Shown: piece after piece, positions 1 to 5,152 of the stretch
How the letters are laid out: each line of letters starts with the position of its first letter
Numbering within the stretch: position 1 is the first letter of the stretch
Source: Patescibacteria group bacterium
GTDB lineage: Bacteria; Patescibacteriota; Microgenomatia; PFEM01; JAHIFH01
NCBI GenBank assembly: GCA_018900995.1
Contig: JAHIFH010000061.1
Span: 1-7,697, forward strand
Length of the DNA stretch: 7,697 nucleotides
Direction: 5' to 3'
Translations under genes and position numbers: made by a program
The notes under the pieces: generated by a model
What the model was told of the DNA's origin: nothing
Database searches by the model: none
Seen by the model: the letters and a program-made list of their open reading frames with translations, nothing else

Positions 1-2
1 AA

Positions 3-683
3 GGAGATGTTCATACGGGGGGAAGTATCTCCGTCCCGGTTCCTGATGGTGAATATTTCTGTGAGAAAGGTGATGGAGGAACGCCGGGAGTGGTTTCTTA
101 CCAAACAGGCACTCCTGACTTTAGCTCAGGCAGTGTTTCCGAAACCGACTGGCTGGCTAATACCAGCTTTTCAAGGAAGAAATACGAATATTTCCGGCAA
201 CTTTTGGGTATTTCTCCTGATGACGAGGATAGTTTTGATAGCTTTGCTGATATTGGTGATGATATTGTCTATTATTCTTCTAATGGAGTTGATATTAACA
301 CTGGAGCTGGGAGCTTCCCAGCAGGTAAAAAAGCAGCCATCTTGGTCAATGGCAACGTTAATATTAATGATAATATCTCTGTTCCAGATGGCAGCTTCTT
401 AGCTTTTATTGCCTTGGGAAATATTGAAGTGGCCGACTCAGTTTCCCAAATTAATGGTGTCTATATCACTGATAGCAAATTTGAAGCCGGTACCAACGAG
501 ACAACCGCCTTAGAATGTTATGGCACATTTATTGCCAATTCTTTTGAAATGGAAGGAAGAGATCTAGGCGAGACTAATGAAACAACTCCAGGAGTGAAAT
601 TTATCTACCGTCCCGACCTTTGGCTTAATGCACCTAAAGAGCTTCTCATTCCTTCTTACACCTGGCAAGAGCTAGCTCCGTGA
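3..683 (+). CDS. C-terminal part of a secreted/surface protein, possibly pilus-associated PilX-like (5' end outside window)
   Basis: The frame is open from base 3 to the TGA at 681-683, giving about 226 residues without a start, so only the C-terminal part is present. It is rich in Gly, Asn, Asp, Ser and Thr and poor in Lys/Arg, as in exported proteins. A middle part (about 345-480) alternates hydrophobic and polar residues: ILVNGNVNIN, then FLAFIALGNIEVADSV, then INGVYITDSKFEAG. This suggests stacked beta-strands of a beta-helix or bactofilin-like fold. The end reads YRPDLWLNAP, then LLIPSYTWQELAP. From memory, similar endings occur in PilX-like pilus assembly proteins of Microgenomates, but I could not check this. 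No membrane segment is seen in this part. The last codons recur twice downstream as remnants (3345-3423 and 4300-4332), so this is the surviving member of a local family. Confidence 0.7.
   Translation, partial: GDVHTGGSISVPVPDGEYFCEKGDGGTPGVVSYQTGTPDFSSGSVSETDWLANTSFSRKKYEYFRQLLGISPDDEDSFDSFADIGDDIVYYSSNGVDINTGAGSFPAGKKAAILVNGNVNINDNISVPDGSFLAFIALGNIEVADSVSQINGVYITDSKFEAGTNETTALECYGTFIANSFEMEGRDLGETNETTPGVKFIYRPDLWLNAPKELLIPSYTWQELAP
652..673 (+). repeat. 22-nt direct repeat inside the 3' end of the surface-protein gene (copy 1)
   Basis: The 22 bases at 652-673 are identical to 4301-4322. They also match 3391-3413 apart from a one-base insertion and a substitution. The repeat encodes the SYTWQEL part of the C-terminus and contains TACACCTGGCAAGAGC. 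Confidence 0.85.
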
Positions 684-694
684 GAGAAAGTTTA

Positions 695-703
695 TGATAA
701 AAT
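695..703 (+). promoter_or_regulatory. Extended -10 promoter for the HEILH gene
   Basis: TGATAAAAT fits an extended -10 element (TG-N-TAAAAT, hexamer at 698-703). It lies 10 nt before the GTG start at 714, so transcription would start about 4 nt upstream of the start codon. No clear -35 box is seen. The ATG at 694-696 is not the start: it reaches a TAA after two codons. Confidence 0.45.
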
Positions 704-713
704 AAAATCTGCG

Positions 714-1415
714 GTGTTTCGAAGAACTTTTCCCAAAGTTAAATTTCGCCTTAATAAGGCCTTGGATAAGGAAATTTGTTTTGCCTTTCTAAAACACAAA
801 AAAGGTGGATTGGATTTTGGCAGGGGTATAATTAAAGTCCATCCCTCACTGACCTCGGTCAAAAAGTTCCCTGTTGACAAACAAAAACAAGCCATTGAAC
901 AATACACAGATCAGTTCTATCGGGTTCACCAAAATCAGCTTAGAAAAGCCAAACAAAACTTTCAAAAAGAGTGGGATAAAAAGGCGGCTGATTTTTTTAA
1001 AGAAGTAGATAAGATTTTTGATCGCCATCCCTGGCCAAAGGGTCCCTATTTTGGCTATATTTCTATTTTCCCTTGTGGACCTCGTTTCCTTGAAGAAAAA
1101 TCTTTTCAAGTTTTCTATCTTCGTCATCCCCGAGTTCGACCAGTGTCTCACGAGATCCTTCATTTTCTCTTCTATGACTATATAGAAAAGAGTTTCCCCG
1201 AAGAAGATTCTTCTTCTGAAGCTATTTGGATTCTCTCAGAAATCACCAATTCTCTTGTTTTAGACAGTCCTCAGTTTAGAAAAATCATCGGTGTTCTTCA
1301 TCTGCATGCCTATCCTGCTCAAAAAAGATTATTGTCTCGCCTGAAACCGCTATGGCAAAGGGACAACCTTCGTTCTTTTCTTAAGAAAAGCCTTCCTCTG
1401 GTTAAAACCCGTTGA
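714..1415 (+). CDS. Uncharacterised protein with HExxH zinc-metallopeptidase motif
   Basis: This 233-residue protein belongs to no family I can name. Residues 146-150 are HEILH, preceded by VRPVS and followed by an aromatic/hydrophobic helix (FLFYDYIE), which is the look of a zincin active-site helix. Glu169 or Glu176, in SSEAIWILSEITNSLVL, could be the third zinc ligand as in gluzincins. Residues about 55-100 are a basic, Gln/Lys-rich predicted helix. There is no signal peptide or membrane segment, so it is probably cytoplasmic. The GTG at 714 is the best start: the frame is open only back to the surface gene's TGA at 681-683 and holds no ATG in between. The TGA stop (1413-1415) overlaps the -35 box of the next promoter. 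Peptidase activity is inferred from the motif alone; a noncatalytic role is possible. A second HExxH-type gene lies at 1964-3244. Confidence 0.7.
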   Translation: MFRRTFPKVKFRLNKALDKEICFAFLKHKKGGLDFGRGIIKVHPSLTSVKKFPVDKQKQAIEQYTDQFYRVHQNQLRKAKQNFQKEWDKKAADFFKEVDKIFDRHPWPKGPYFGYISIFPCGPRFLEEKSFQVFYLRHPRVRPVSHEILHFLFYDYIEKSFPEEDSSSEAIWILSEITNSLVLDSPQFRKIIGVLHLHAYPAQKRLLSRLKPLWQRDNLRSFLKKSLPLVKTR

Positions 1416-1440
1416 CAAATCCTATAGTTTATGGTATCTT
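1412..1440 (+). promoter_or_regulatory. Near-consensus sigma-70 promoter for the structured RNA
   Basis: A perfect TTGACA -35 box (1412-1417) is followed after 17 nt by TATCTT (1435-1440), with a TG extension at 1432-1433. The predicted start is near 1447. It is the best promoter in the window and overlaps the stop codon of the upstream gene. Confidence 0.8.
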
Positions 1441-1601
1441 ATTAACAATATGGTTCTTTGAAAGAACTGCTTACTCTCCAGAGGCGGAGAGGTTTCTCTT
1501 AAAAGCAGGAATAAAATCCTAGAAAGGAGAATTTAGGTGTCCCGGAAGGTCCGGGACCTGGTTAAGTTTGGCCTGAGGTCAACAGGTTGGGCTTAATCGG
1601 T

Positions 1602-1650
1602 CAGCCAGGGTTAATAACCCCTTTTCACCAAAAGAGGTGAAAGGTGGCTG
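1602..1650 (+). other. Perfect three-way RNA junction within the structured RNA
   Basis: CAGCCA (1602-1607) pairs with TGGCTG (1645-1650). Between them, with no unpaired bases at the junction, sit the hairpin GGGTT-AAT-AACCC (1608-1620) and the hairpin CTTTTCACC/GGTGAAAGG (1621-1644, one bulged T). The exact contiguity of three helices argues for a selected RNA fold. Confidence 0.55.
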
Positions 1651-1844
1651 GATCAGACAGGTCAGACAAGTCAGAGGATCGCGTCGGATATATCGACGCG
1701 GGTGGCCATGTGCATTCGACACCAGAAGGTGCAATCGAAGGCAGTCTGGCATTCGAAGCAGCTAGCGGAACTGGCTCTGGATGCAGTCAGAGTTCTGATA
1801 ACGTAGACAGCGGCCAGGATAGCGACCAGGGCGACGGCGATTAG
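1644..1844 (+). CDS. Possible small acidic Ser/Asp/Gly-rich protein (66 aa), doubtful
   Basis: A GTG start at 1644 follows AGAGGTG at a plausible Shine-Dalgarno distance, and the frame ends with TAG at 1842-1844. The product is strongly acidic and low in complexity, with SDRSDKSED at the start and SGQDSDQGDGD at the end. It has no recognisable domain. The start codon and putative ribosome site are both buried in the three-way junction helices, and the antisense strand is equally open. I think this is more likely an accidental ORF in a structured RNA, but a small regulated protein cannot be excluded. Confidence 0.2.
   Translation: MAGSDRSDKSEDRVGYIDAGGHVHSTPEGAIEGSLAFEAASGTGSGCSQSSDNVDSGQDSDQGDGD
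1653..1679 (+). repeat. Three tandem 9-nt repeats (TCAGACA type)
   Basis: TCAGACAGG, TCAGACAAG and TCAGAGGAT follow one another exactly, in the linker between the three-way junction and the CGCGTCG hairpin. If RNA, this could be an unpaired repeated protein-binding segment; if coding, it gives SDR-SDK-SED. Confidence 0.6.
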
Positions 1845-1879
1845 CTCCTCTGCATTGACCAAACTGAATATCTCTGGGA

Positions 1880-1940
1880 GGAGAAAAGGTGGGCCCCAAC
1901 CCCTTTTGAAAGTGAAAACTTTACCTTTTCTCCGTTTTTT
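1880..1940 (+). terminator. Intrinsic terminator of the structured RNA, with alternative pairings
   Basis: GGAGAAAAGGT (1880-1890) pairs perfectly over 11 bp with ACCTTTTCTCC (1923-1933), followed by G and six T (1935-1940). Inside is the small hairpin AAAGT-GAAA-ACTTT (1909-1922). AAAAGG (1884-1889) could instead pair with CCTTTT at 1902-1907. CTCCTC (1845-1850) could pair with GAGGAG (1878-1883) and disturb the terminator arm. Confidence 0.8.
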
Positions 1941-1952
1941 ATTATCCTTGAA

Positions 1953-1958
1953 TATAAA
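1953..1958 (+). promoter_or_regulatory. Putative -10 box for the sigma-like/HELGH gene
   Basis: TATAAA lies 5 nt before the ATG at 1964, after the terminator's T-tract. No Shine-Dalgarno sequence and no good -35 box are present. Transcription would start at or very near the A of the ATG, predicting a leaderless mRNA. The AT-rich context makes the exact box uncertain. Confidence 0.35.
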
Positions 1959-1963
1959 TATAA

Positions 1964-3244
1964 ATGGCTGCAGAAAAACGCTCAAAAGGCAAAATAACCT
2001 CTAAATATTTAAAGTCACTTTGTCAAAAATATATTCCTTTATATGAAAGTGAAAAGCTGGGATCAGATGAACTTATTGAATTAATAAAAAAAGCATCCCA
2101 AGATGCCCGCAAGAACTACAAAAAACTTCCCGAACCTAGAACCTGCAATCTTTCTACTTATGTTGCTTATTGGATTGAAGAGACAATCCTGAAAGATTTT
2201 GCTAAAAAAACTGTTAAGAAGATACATCTTGGTAATTCTTATAATACCGACGATTACTTTACCAAAACATTAGCAGCTTATTTTTCAACCTTGCCCCTTA
2301 AAAAACTTCAAAAGTTACGCCAAAAAATTCTTACCACTTTTCCATATACAAAACGTAGGGGAGTTCGGAGAAAGCACAAAGCAATGTTTGAAAAATTAGA
2401 GAAATCGTTTGTTCAGCTGGCGGTTGTTCGCAATAAACTTGCCCAAAAAAAAGGATATCGACAATATCCAAAATTAATTCTTGCTAAAGACCAGATTCCT
2501 ATCTTAGTTTACCAGCGTTTTACTAAAAACCTAGATATAGTAATTAATCGTATTCACAAAAAATTGCCAAAATTATCTGATTTACCTCAATGGTTTTATT
2601 CTCCGCTTAATCTTCCCTGTTTCATCTGCCAACTACCCTTCCCCAGTCTGAGAATACCAGATGAAGTTATAGATATCGCTAAAAAAGAATATCCAATCTT
2701 AAAACGTTTTCAACATAAGGTATCAATTTACCTTGGTGATAAAACGCAAATACAGTATCGCAAAGAAACAGATACTTTTAAAATTGAGACCCCAAAAAAT
2801 TATAATAAACGCCATCAGGCGATCGGACTAGTCCATGAGCTTGGTCATACAATTGCCATGCTTAAAGATTTTAAAAAAGGTAAAACCCCCCTACAGATAG
2901 GAAAATATGAAGCGGAAAAATTAGCCTCAGAGATTGAACTTAAATTACTAAAAAATTTATCACCAACCGCTTTCCGTGCTCGTCTTGGAGATATTCTGCT
3001 GATATTTCATCGGGTGCTATTTGAGCTTGCTGTTTACGCCAATCCAAAACAAGACCTCCCTAAGCTTTATGCTAAGATATTTAATCGTTGTCTTCCAAAG
3101 GCTGATCAACAAAGTAACAGGCTTTATCTTTTAGATGAGAATATTGTCTTAAAGCCACTTTCATCTTTGCCCCAGGCAATTGCCTATACAGAGCTTTTAT
3201 TAAAAAAGACCCCTAAAGAGCCTCCTCAAAAATTGAATAAATAG
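1964..3244 (+). CDS. HELGH metallopeptidase-like protein with sigma-70 region 2-like N-terminus
   Basis: The protein has 426 residues. HELGH at 291-295 (in GLVHELGHTIAML) is a zincin motif; Glu316, Glu318 or Glu323 in KYEAEKLASEIEL could be the third ligand. Upstream, RNKLAQKKGYRQYPK (156-170) resembles the Asn-x-Leu-Ala...Gly-Tyr...Tyr segment of M3 (oligoendopeptidase F-like) peptidases, and FKIETP before the motif also fits, so a remote M3 relative is my best guess. Residues about 11-90 look different: QKYIPLY, DELIELI, then LSTYVAYWIEETI and VKKIHLGN line up with sigma-70 region 2 (KKY, DLIQEG, FSTYATWWIRQAI, TIRIPVHM). No signal peptide or membrane segment is visible, and the protein is very Lys-rich. 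The ATG at 1964 follows a -10-like box closely and has no Shine-Dalgarno sequence. The stop is 9 nt before a cloverleaf inverted repeat. The zinc motif is seen directly; peptidase family and sigma relation are inferences. Confidence 0.7.
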   Translation: MAAEKRSKGKITSKYLKSLCQKYIPLYESEKLGSDELIELIKKASQDARKNYKKLPEPRTCNLSTYVAYWIEETILKDFAKKTVKKIHLGNSYNTDDYFTKTLAAYFSTLPLKKLQKLRQKILTTFPYTKRRGVRRKHKAMFEKLEKSFVQLAVVRNKLAQKKGYRQYPKLILAKDQIPILVYQRFTKNLDIVINRIHKKLPKLSDLPQWFYSPLNLPCFICQLPFPSLRIPDEVIDIAKKEYPILKRFQHKVSIYLGDKTQIQYRKETDTFKIETPKNYNKRHQAIGLVHELGHTIAMLKDFKKGKTPLQIGKYEAEKLASEIELKLLKNLSPTAFRARLGDILLIFHRVLFELAVYANPKQDLPKLYAKIFNRCLPKADQQSNRLYLLDENIVLKPLSSLPQAIAYTELLLKKTPKEPPQKLNK

Positions 3245-3252
3245 CTGAGCTT

Positions 3253-3333
3253 AAGAGTATTCGCCCATTTTGGGTAAACTATGTGGCTACCATAGTTGAG
3301 CGTTTCGCTCCGGATACTCTTGTTTTCTTTTCT
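3253..3333 (+). terminator. Cloverleaf (four-way junction) inverted repeat with T-rich tail
   Basis: AAGAGTATTCG (3253-3263) pairs over 11 bp, with one T-G wobble, with CGGATACTCTT (3311-3321). Inside lie three hairpins: CCCA/TGGG (3264-3274), AACTATG/CATAGTT with a 7-nt loop (3277-3297), and GAGCG/CGCTC (3298-3310). Only TA (3275-3276) is unpaired between helices. A T-rich run (3321-3333) follows, so it can terminate the gene ending at 3244. It is too elaborate for an ordinary terminator and could also be a recombination or small-RNA element. The 7-nt loop, TGGCTAC, lacks the U33 of tRNA. Confidence 0.75.
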
Positions 3334-3344
3334 AACTTTTTAAG

Positions 3345-3423
3345 TACAACCCCAACCTTTGGTTTAATGCTCCTGACGCACTGCTAATTCCTTCTTACCA
3401 CTTGGCAAGAGCTGGCTCCGTGA
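3345..3423 (+). pseudogene. Remnant of the C-terminus of a surface-protein paralogue
   Basis: This stretch translates as YNPNLWFNAP, then DALLIPSYH, then, after a one-base frameshift near 3400, WQELAP and a TGA at 3421-3423. It matches the end of the gene at 3-683 (YRPDLWLNAP, LLIPSYTWQELAP). The substitutions within a conserved frame suggest a diverged paralogue rather than a fresh duplicate. Nothing of the rest of the gene remains; the cloverleaf's T-tract ends only 12 nt upstream. Confidence 0.8.
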
Positions 3424-3466
3424 GAAAGCCACTAGTTTCCCAAAACCATATTTCCTTGCCTCGTTG

Positions 3467-3475
3467 TGTTATAAT
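3467..3475 (+). promoter_or_regulatory. Extended -10 promoter for the acetyltransferase gene
   Basis: TGTTATAAT is a perfect extended -10 element (hexamer TATAAT at 3470-3475). It lies 10 nt before the ATG at 3486, so transcription would start about 4 nt before the start codon. No good -35 box is seen, which is usual when a TGN extension is present. Confidence 0.6.
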
Positions 3476-3485
3476 CTGGAAAAAT

Positions 3486-4286
3486 ATGAAGAGAAATCTT
3501 TTGTCTTTATCTAATAAGCTCGAGCTTGTCAATATAGAATGTTTTAAGGCGCTCTATGGGTGTAAATCTTTAAAATTAAAAGGTGCCTGGCTTCTTTTAA
3601 ACGACACCTTACCTGAGACTTTCTGTAATTTAGCTGTGGCGATTCGCACCACCCAAAGAGATGCGCCACATTTATTAAGCTTGGTAGATAAGTATTTTGA
3701 GGGAAAGCCTACTAAGGTAGCCTTTCAGGTAACTCCTGCTACCACACCGAAAAATTTTGCTGAACTGCTTTTCGCTTATGGATTTAAGAAAGCCTACTCT
3801 GAGTCTTGGATGGTTCATAATAAAAAAATTACACACCCGAGGGTAAAAGAGGTAGAAATGATAAAGGTCCAAACAGCAGCCCAGATGCGAAAATTTATTG
3901 AACTTTTTAATAGTTTTGGGGGTAATCTGCCTAAATCGAAAAGAATGAACAAGTTTTATGAAGGCGTGCTTTGGAATTCGTTCAAGAAGAGACAGTCTCA
4001 GATAGAAGTTCGACACTATCTTGCTATTTTAAATCAGAAACCAGTTGGTTTTGGCTCCCTTGTTGTGGCCAAAAATTATATTTCGATCTATAATATTGGC
4101 GTCTTAAAACAAGTTAGAAATAGAGGAATAGGGAAGGTTTTAGTTAATAAATTAATAACCGATGCTAAAAAGCTAAAAGGCAAAGGAATTTTTTTGCAAA
4201 CAACCGCCGGGTCCTTAGCTCAAAAATTCTTTAAGAAAATGGGATTTGATATTAGATTTACCGCGGATGTGTTTGAAAAAGCTTAA
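3486..4286 (+). CDS. GNAT-family N-acetyltransferase
   Basis: The protein has 267 residues counted from the ATG at 3486. The C-terminal half carries a GNAT fold that would transfer an acyl group from acyl-CoA. Motif A is the strand YISIYNIGVL followed by the CoA pyrophosphate loop RNRGIGK and the helix VLVNKLITDAKKL. Motif B is IFLQTTAGSLAQKFFKKMGF. The strand before motif A, HYLAILNQKPVGFGSLVVA, is also typical. The N-terminal half (residues 1 to about 120) is less clear and may be a degenerate second GNAT-like domain. The substrate cannot be told. The frame is open to a TTG at 3402, but those codons come from the pseudogene tail and precede the promoter, so the ATG is preferred. The gene stands alone between two surface-gene remnants. 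Confidence 0.85.
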   Translation: MKRNLLSLSNKLELVNIECFKALYGCKSLKLKGAWLLLNDTLPETFCNLAVAIRTTQRDAPHLLSLVDKYFEGKPTKVAFQVTPATTPKNFAELLFAYGFKKAYSESWMVHNKKITHPRVKEVEMIKVQTAAQMRKFIELFNSFGGNLPKSKRMNKFYEGVLWNSFKKRQSQIEVRHYLAILNQKPVGFGSLVVAKNYISIYNIGVLKQVRNRGIGKVLVNKLITDAKKLKGKGIFLQTTAGSLAQKFFKKMGFDIRFTADVFEKA

Positions 4287-4299
4287 GTAAGGAAGACAA

Positions 4300-4332
4300 T
4301 CTTCTTACACCTGGCAAGAGCTGACACCATAA
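4300..4332 (+). pseudogene. Second remnant: last 10 codons of a surface-protein paralogue
   Basis: The frame reads SSYTWQELTP followed by a TAA at 4330-4332. Bases 4301-4322 are identical to 652-673. Nothing recognisable of the gene remains upstream, where the acetyltransferase ends 14 nt earlier. It is too short to be functional coding sequence, but it now supplies the -35 region of the mreC promoter. Confidence 0.75.
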
Positions 4333-4348
4333 GACGGTGTGATACAAT
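4321..4348 (+). promoter_or_regulatory. Promoter of the mreC-mreD-mrdA-dprA operon
   Basis: CTGACA (4321-4326, five of six -35 consensus bases) and TACAAT (4343-4348) are 16 nt apart, with a TG extension at 4340-4341. The ATG of mreC begins 6 nt after the -10 box, so the mRNA should start at or beside the ATG, with no room for a Shine-Dalgarno sequence. Confidence 0.7.
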
Positions 4349-4354
4349 GTTCTC

Positions 4355-5152
4355 ATGAAAAACGGGTCTTTGAGAAAGGTTTTTCCATTATTTTTATTTC
4401 TCTTTCTTATTTCTCTTTTCCTGTTTTTGATTGATAATTTTGGTTGGCTGAAAGGAGTTAGGGGAGTAATTCAAAGACCTTTTTTAGTTTTGGAAAGACC
4501 GGTTTATTCAATATTTCAATACTCCAATTCTACAATTAAACAATTAACTGACCAAAGCCAGGGTCAGCAGATTATTGAACTTCAAACGCAACTTAGACAA
4601 TTGGCTATTGACCAAAATCAGCTCACTACTTGCCTCGAAGAGAATGAGCATTTAAAAAAACTTTTGGGAGCCCCATTACCATCAAAATGGAAATTCAAAA
4701 TGGCGAGAGTAGTAGGGGTAACGGAAAAAATGAGAATTGATTTGGGGTCCAGGGATGGAGTTAAAGAAGAAATGACAGTGGTGGCAGAAAATATTTATGT
4801 TGGTCAAGTGGTTTCAGTGGGAGAAAGGGATAGCCTTGTTCAGCTACCAAACGACCCCAATTCTAAAATTCCCGTGGCAGTCAAACAATCTGGTTTATCA
4901 GGAATTCATGCAAAAGGCTTGCTGATTGGTCAATTTGGAGGGAAATTAGTTTTGGATCGGGTTTTACAAGAAGAAGATATTCGTCAAGGCGATTTAGTGG
5001 TTACTTCTGGAGAAGAGGGTTATTTACCTGATTTAGTCATTGGTCAAATCAAAGAGGTCTTGTCTGGTACAGCAGAAATTTATCAACAAGCAATTATTTT
5101 GCCTTTGATTGATTATTCATCATTGAGATTTGTTTTTTTGGTGATTTCATGA
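4355..5152 (+). CDS. mreC: Rod shape-determining protein MreC
   Basis: MreC is the membrane-anchored scaffold of the elongasome; it binds PBP2 outside the membrane and helps activate the RodA-PBP2 pair. The 265 residues show the expected order. A short basic N-terminus is followed by one membrane helix (about 9-27, FPLFLFLFLISLFLFLI). Next is a coiled coil (about 60-105, Gln/Leu-rich, ending ENEHLKKLLGA), then the two beta-barrel subdomains, with IDLGSRDGVKEEMTVV and later GDLVVTSGEEGYLPDLVIGQI as family hallmarks. The length is near that of typical short MreC. Its TGA overlaps the mreD start as ATGA. The promoter is directly upstream and no mreB precedes it, unlike the common mreB-mreC-mreD order. 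No Shine-Dalgarno sequence is present; a leaderless start is predicted. Confidence 0.93.
   Translation: MKNGSLRKVFPLFLFLFLISLFLFLIDNFGWLKGVRGVIQRPFLVLERPVYSIFQYSNSTIKQLTDQSQGQQIIELQTQLRQLAIDQNQLTTCLEENEHLKKLLGAPLPSKWKFKMARVVGVTEKMRIDLGSRDGVKEEMTVVAENIYVGQVVSVGERDSLVQLPNDPNSKIPVAVKQSGLSGIHAKGLLIGQFGGKLVLDRVLQEEDIRQGDLVVTSGEEGYLPDLVIGQIKEVLSGTAEIYQQAIILPLIDYSSLRFVFLVIS

Larger units (their letters stand above)
1447..1940 (+). ncRNA. Candidate structured non-coding RNA of about 490 nt, class not recognised
   Basis: The stretch runs from a strong promoter to a strong intrinsic terminator and is GC-richer than the flanking AT-rich genes. Hairpins visible by eye, in order: GTTCTT/AAGAAC (1453-1467); CTCTCC/GGAGAG (1474-1491); GTCCCGG/CCGGGAC (1539-1557); CCTGG and TTAAG pairing with CCAGG and CTTAA (about 1557-1609, which competes with the next element); a three-way junction at 1602-1650; CGCGTCG/CGACGCG (1680-1700); TTCGA/TCGAA around an ACC-AGAA-GGT hairpin (about 1713-1739). 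Known large RNAs were considered. I see no tmRNA acceptor and T-arm ends, no RNase P core in the correct order, and no SRP signature. A 66-codon ORF lies inside (1644-1844), so a structured mRNA leader plus small gene is the main alternative. The extent is defined by the promoter and terminator; function is unknown. Confidence 0.6.

Noticed and set aside
7..402. Forward 131-codon frame at the left edge
   Set aside because: It overlaps the surface-protein frame, which runs unbroken from base 3 to 683, has protein-like composition and matches the downstream remnants.
1590..1604. GGCTTAATCGGTCAG resembles the 3' end of E. coli RNase P RNA (GGCTTATCGGTCAG)
   Set aside because: There is an extra base, the GGTCAG part is not universally conserved, and the only CR I-like sequence (near 1544-1557) is about 45 nt away instead of several hundred. 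The required core order is absent.
1647..1656. GGCTGGATCA matches the 3' end of 16S rRNA before the anti-Shine-Dalgarno
   Set aside because: The match stops after 10 bases, no CCTCC follows, and the flanks show no other 16S similarity; it looks like chance.
1671..1985. Antisense 104-codon frame with a hydrophobic stretch (ELIAVALVAILAAVYVI) and several Cys
   Set aside because: Its hydrophobic part is the exact complement of the Asp/Gly-rich sense sequence, it crosses the terminator and the start of the 1964 gene, and no promoter or ribosome site is evident on that strand.
3253..3321. tRNA gene suggested by the cloverleaf shape
   Set aside because: The closing stem is 11 bp, the middle loop lacks U33, there is no GG D-loop or TTCRA T-loop, and the third hairpin has a 3-nt loop.
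3402..3485. Upstream TTG start extending the acetyltransferase by 28 residues
   Set aside because: These codons come from the pseudogene tail read in another frame, and the extended -10 promoter lies downstream of the TTG.
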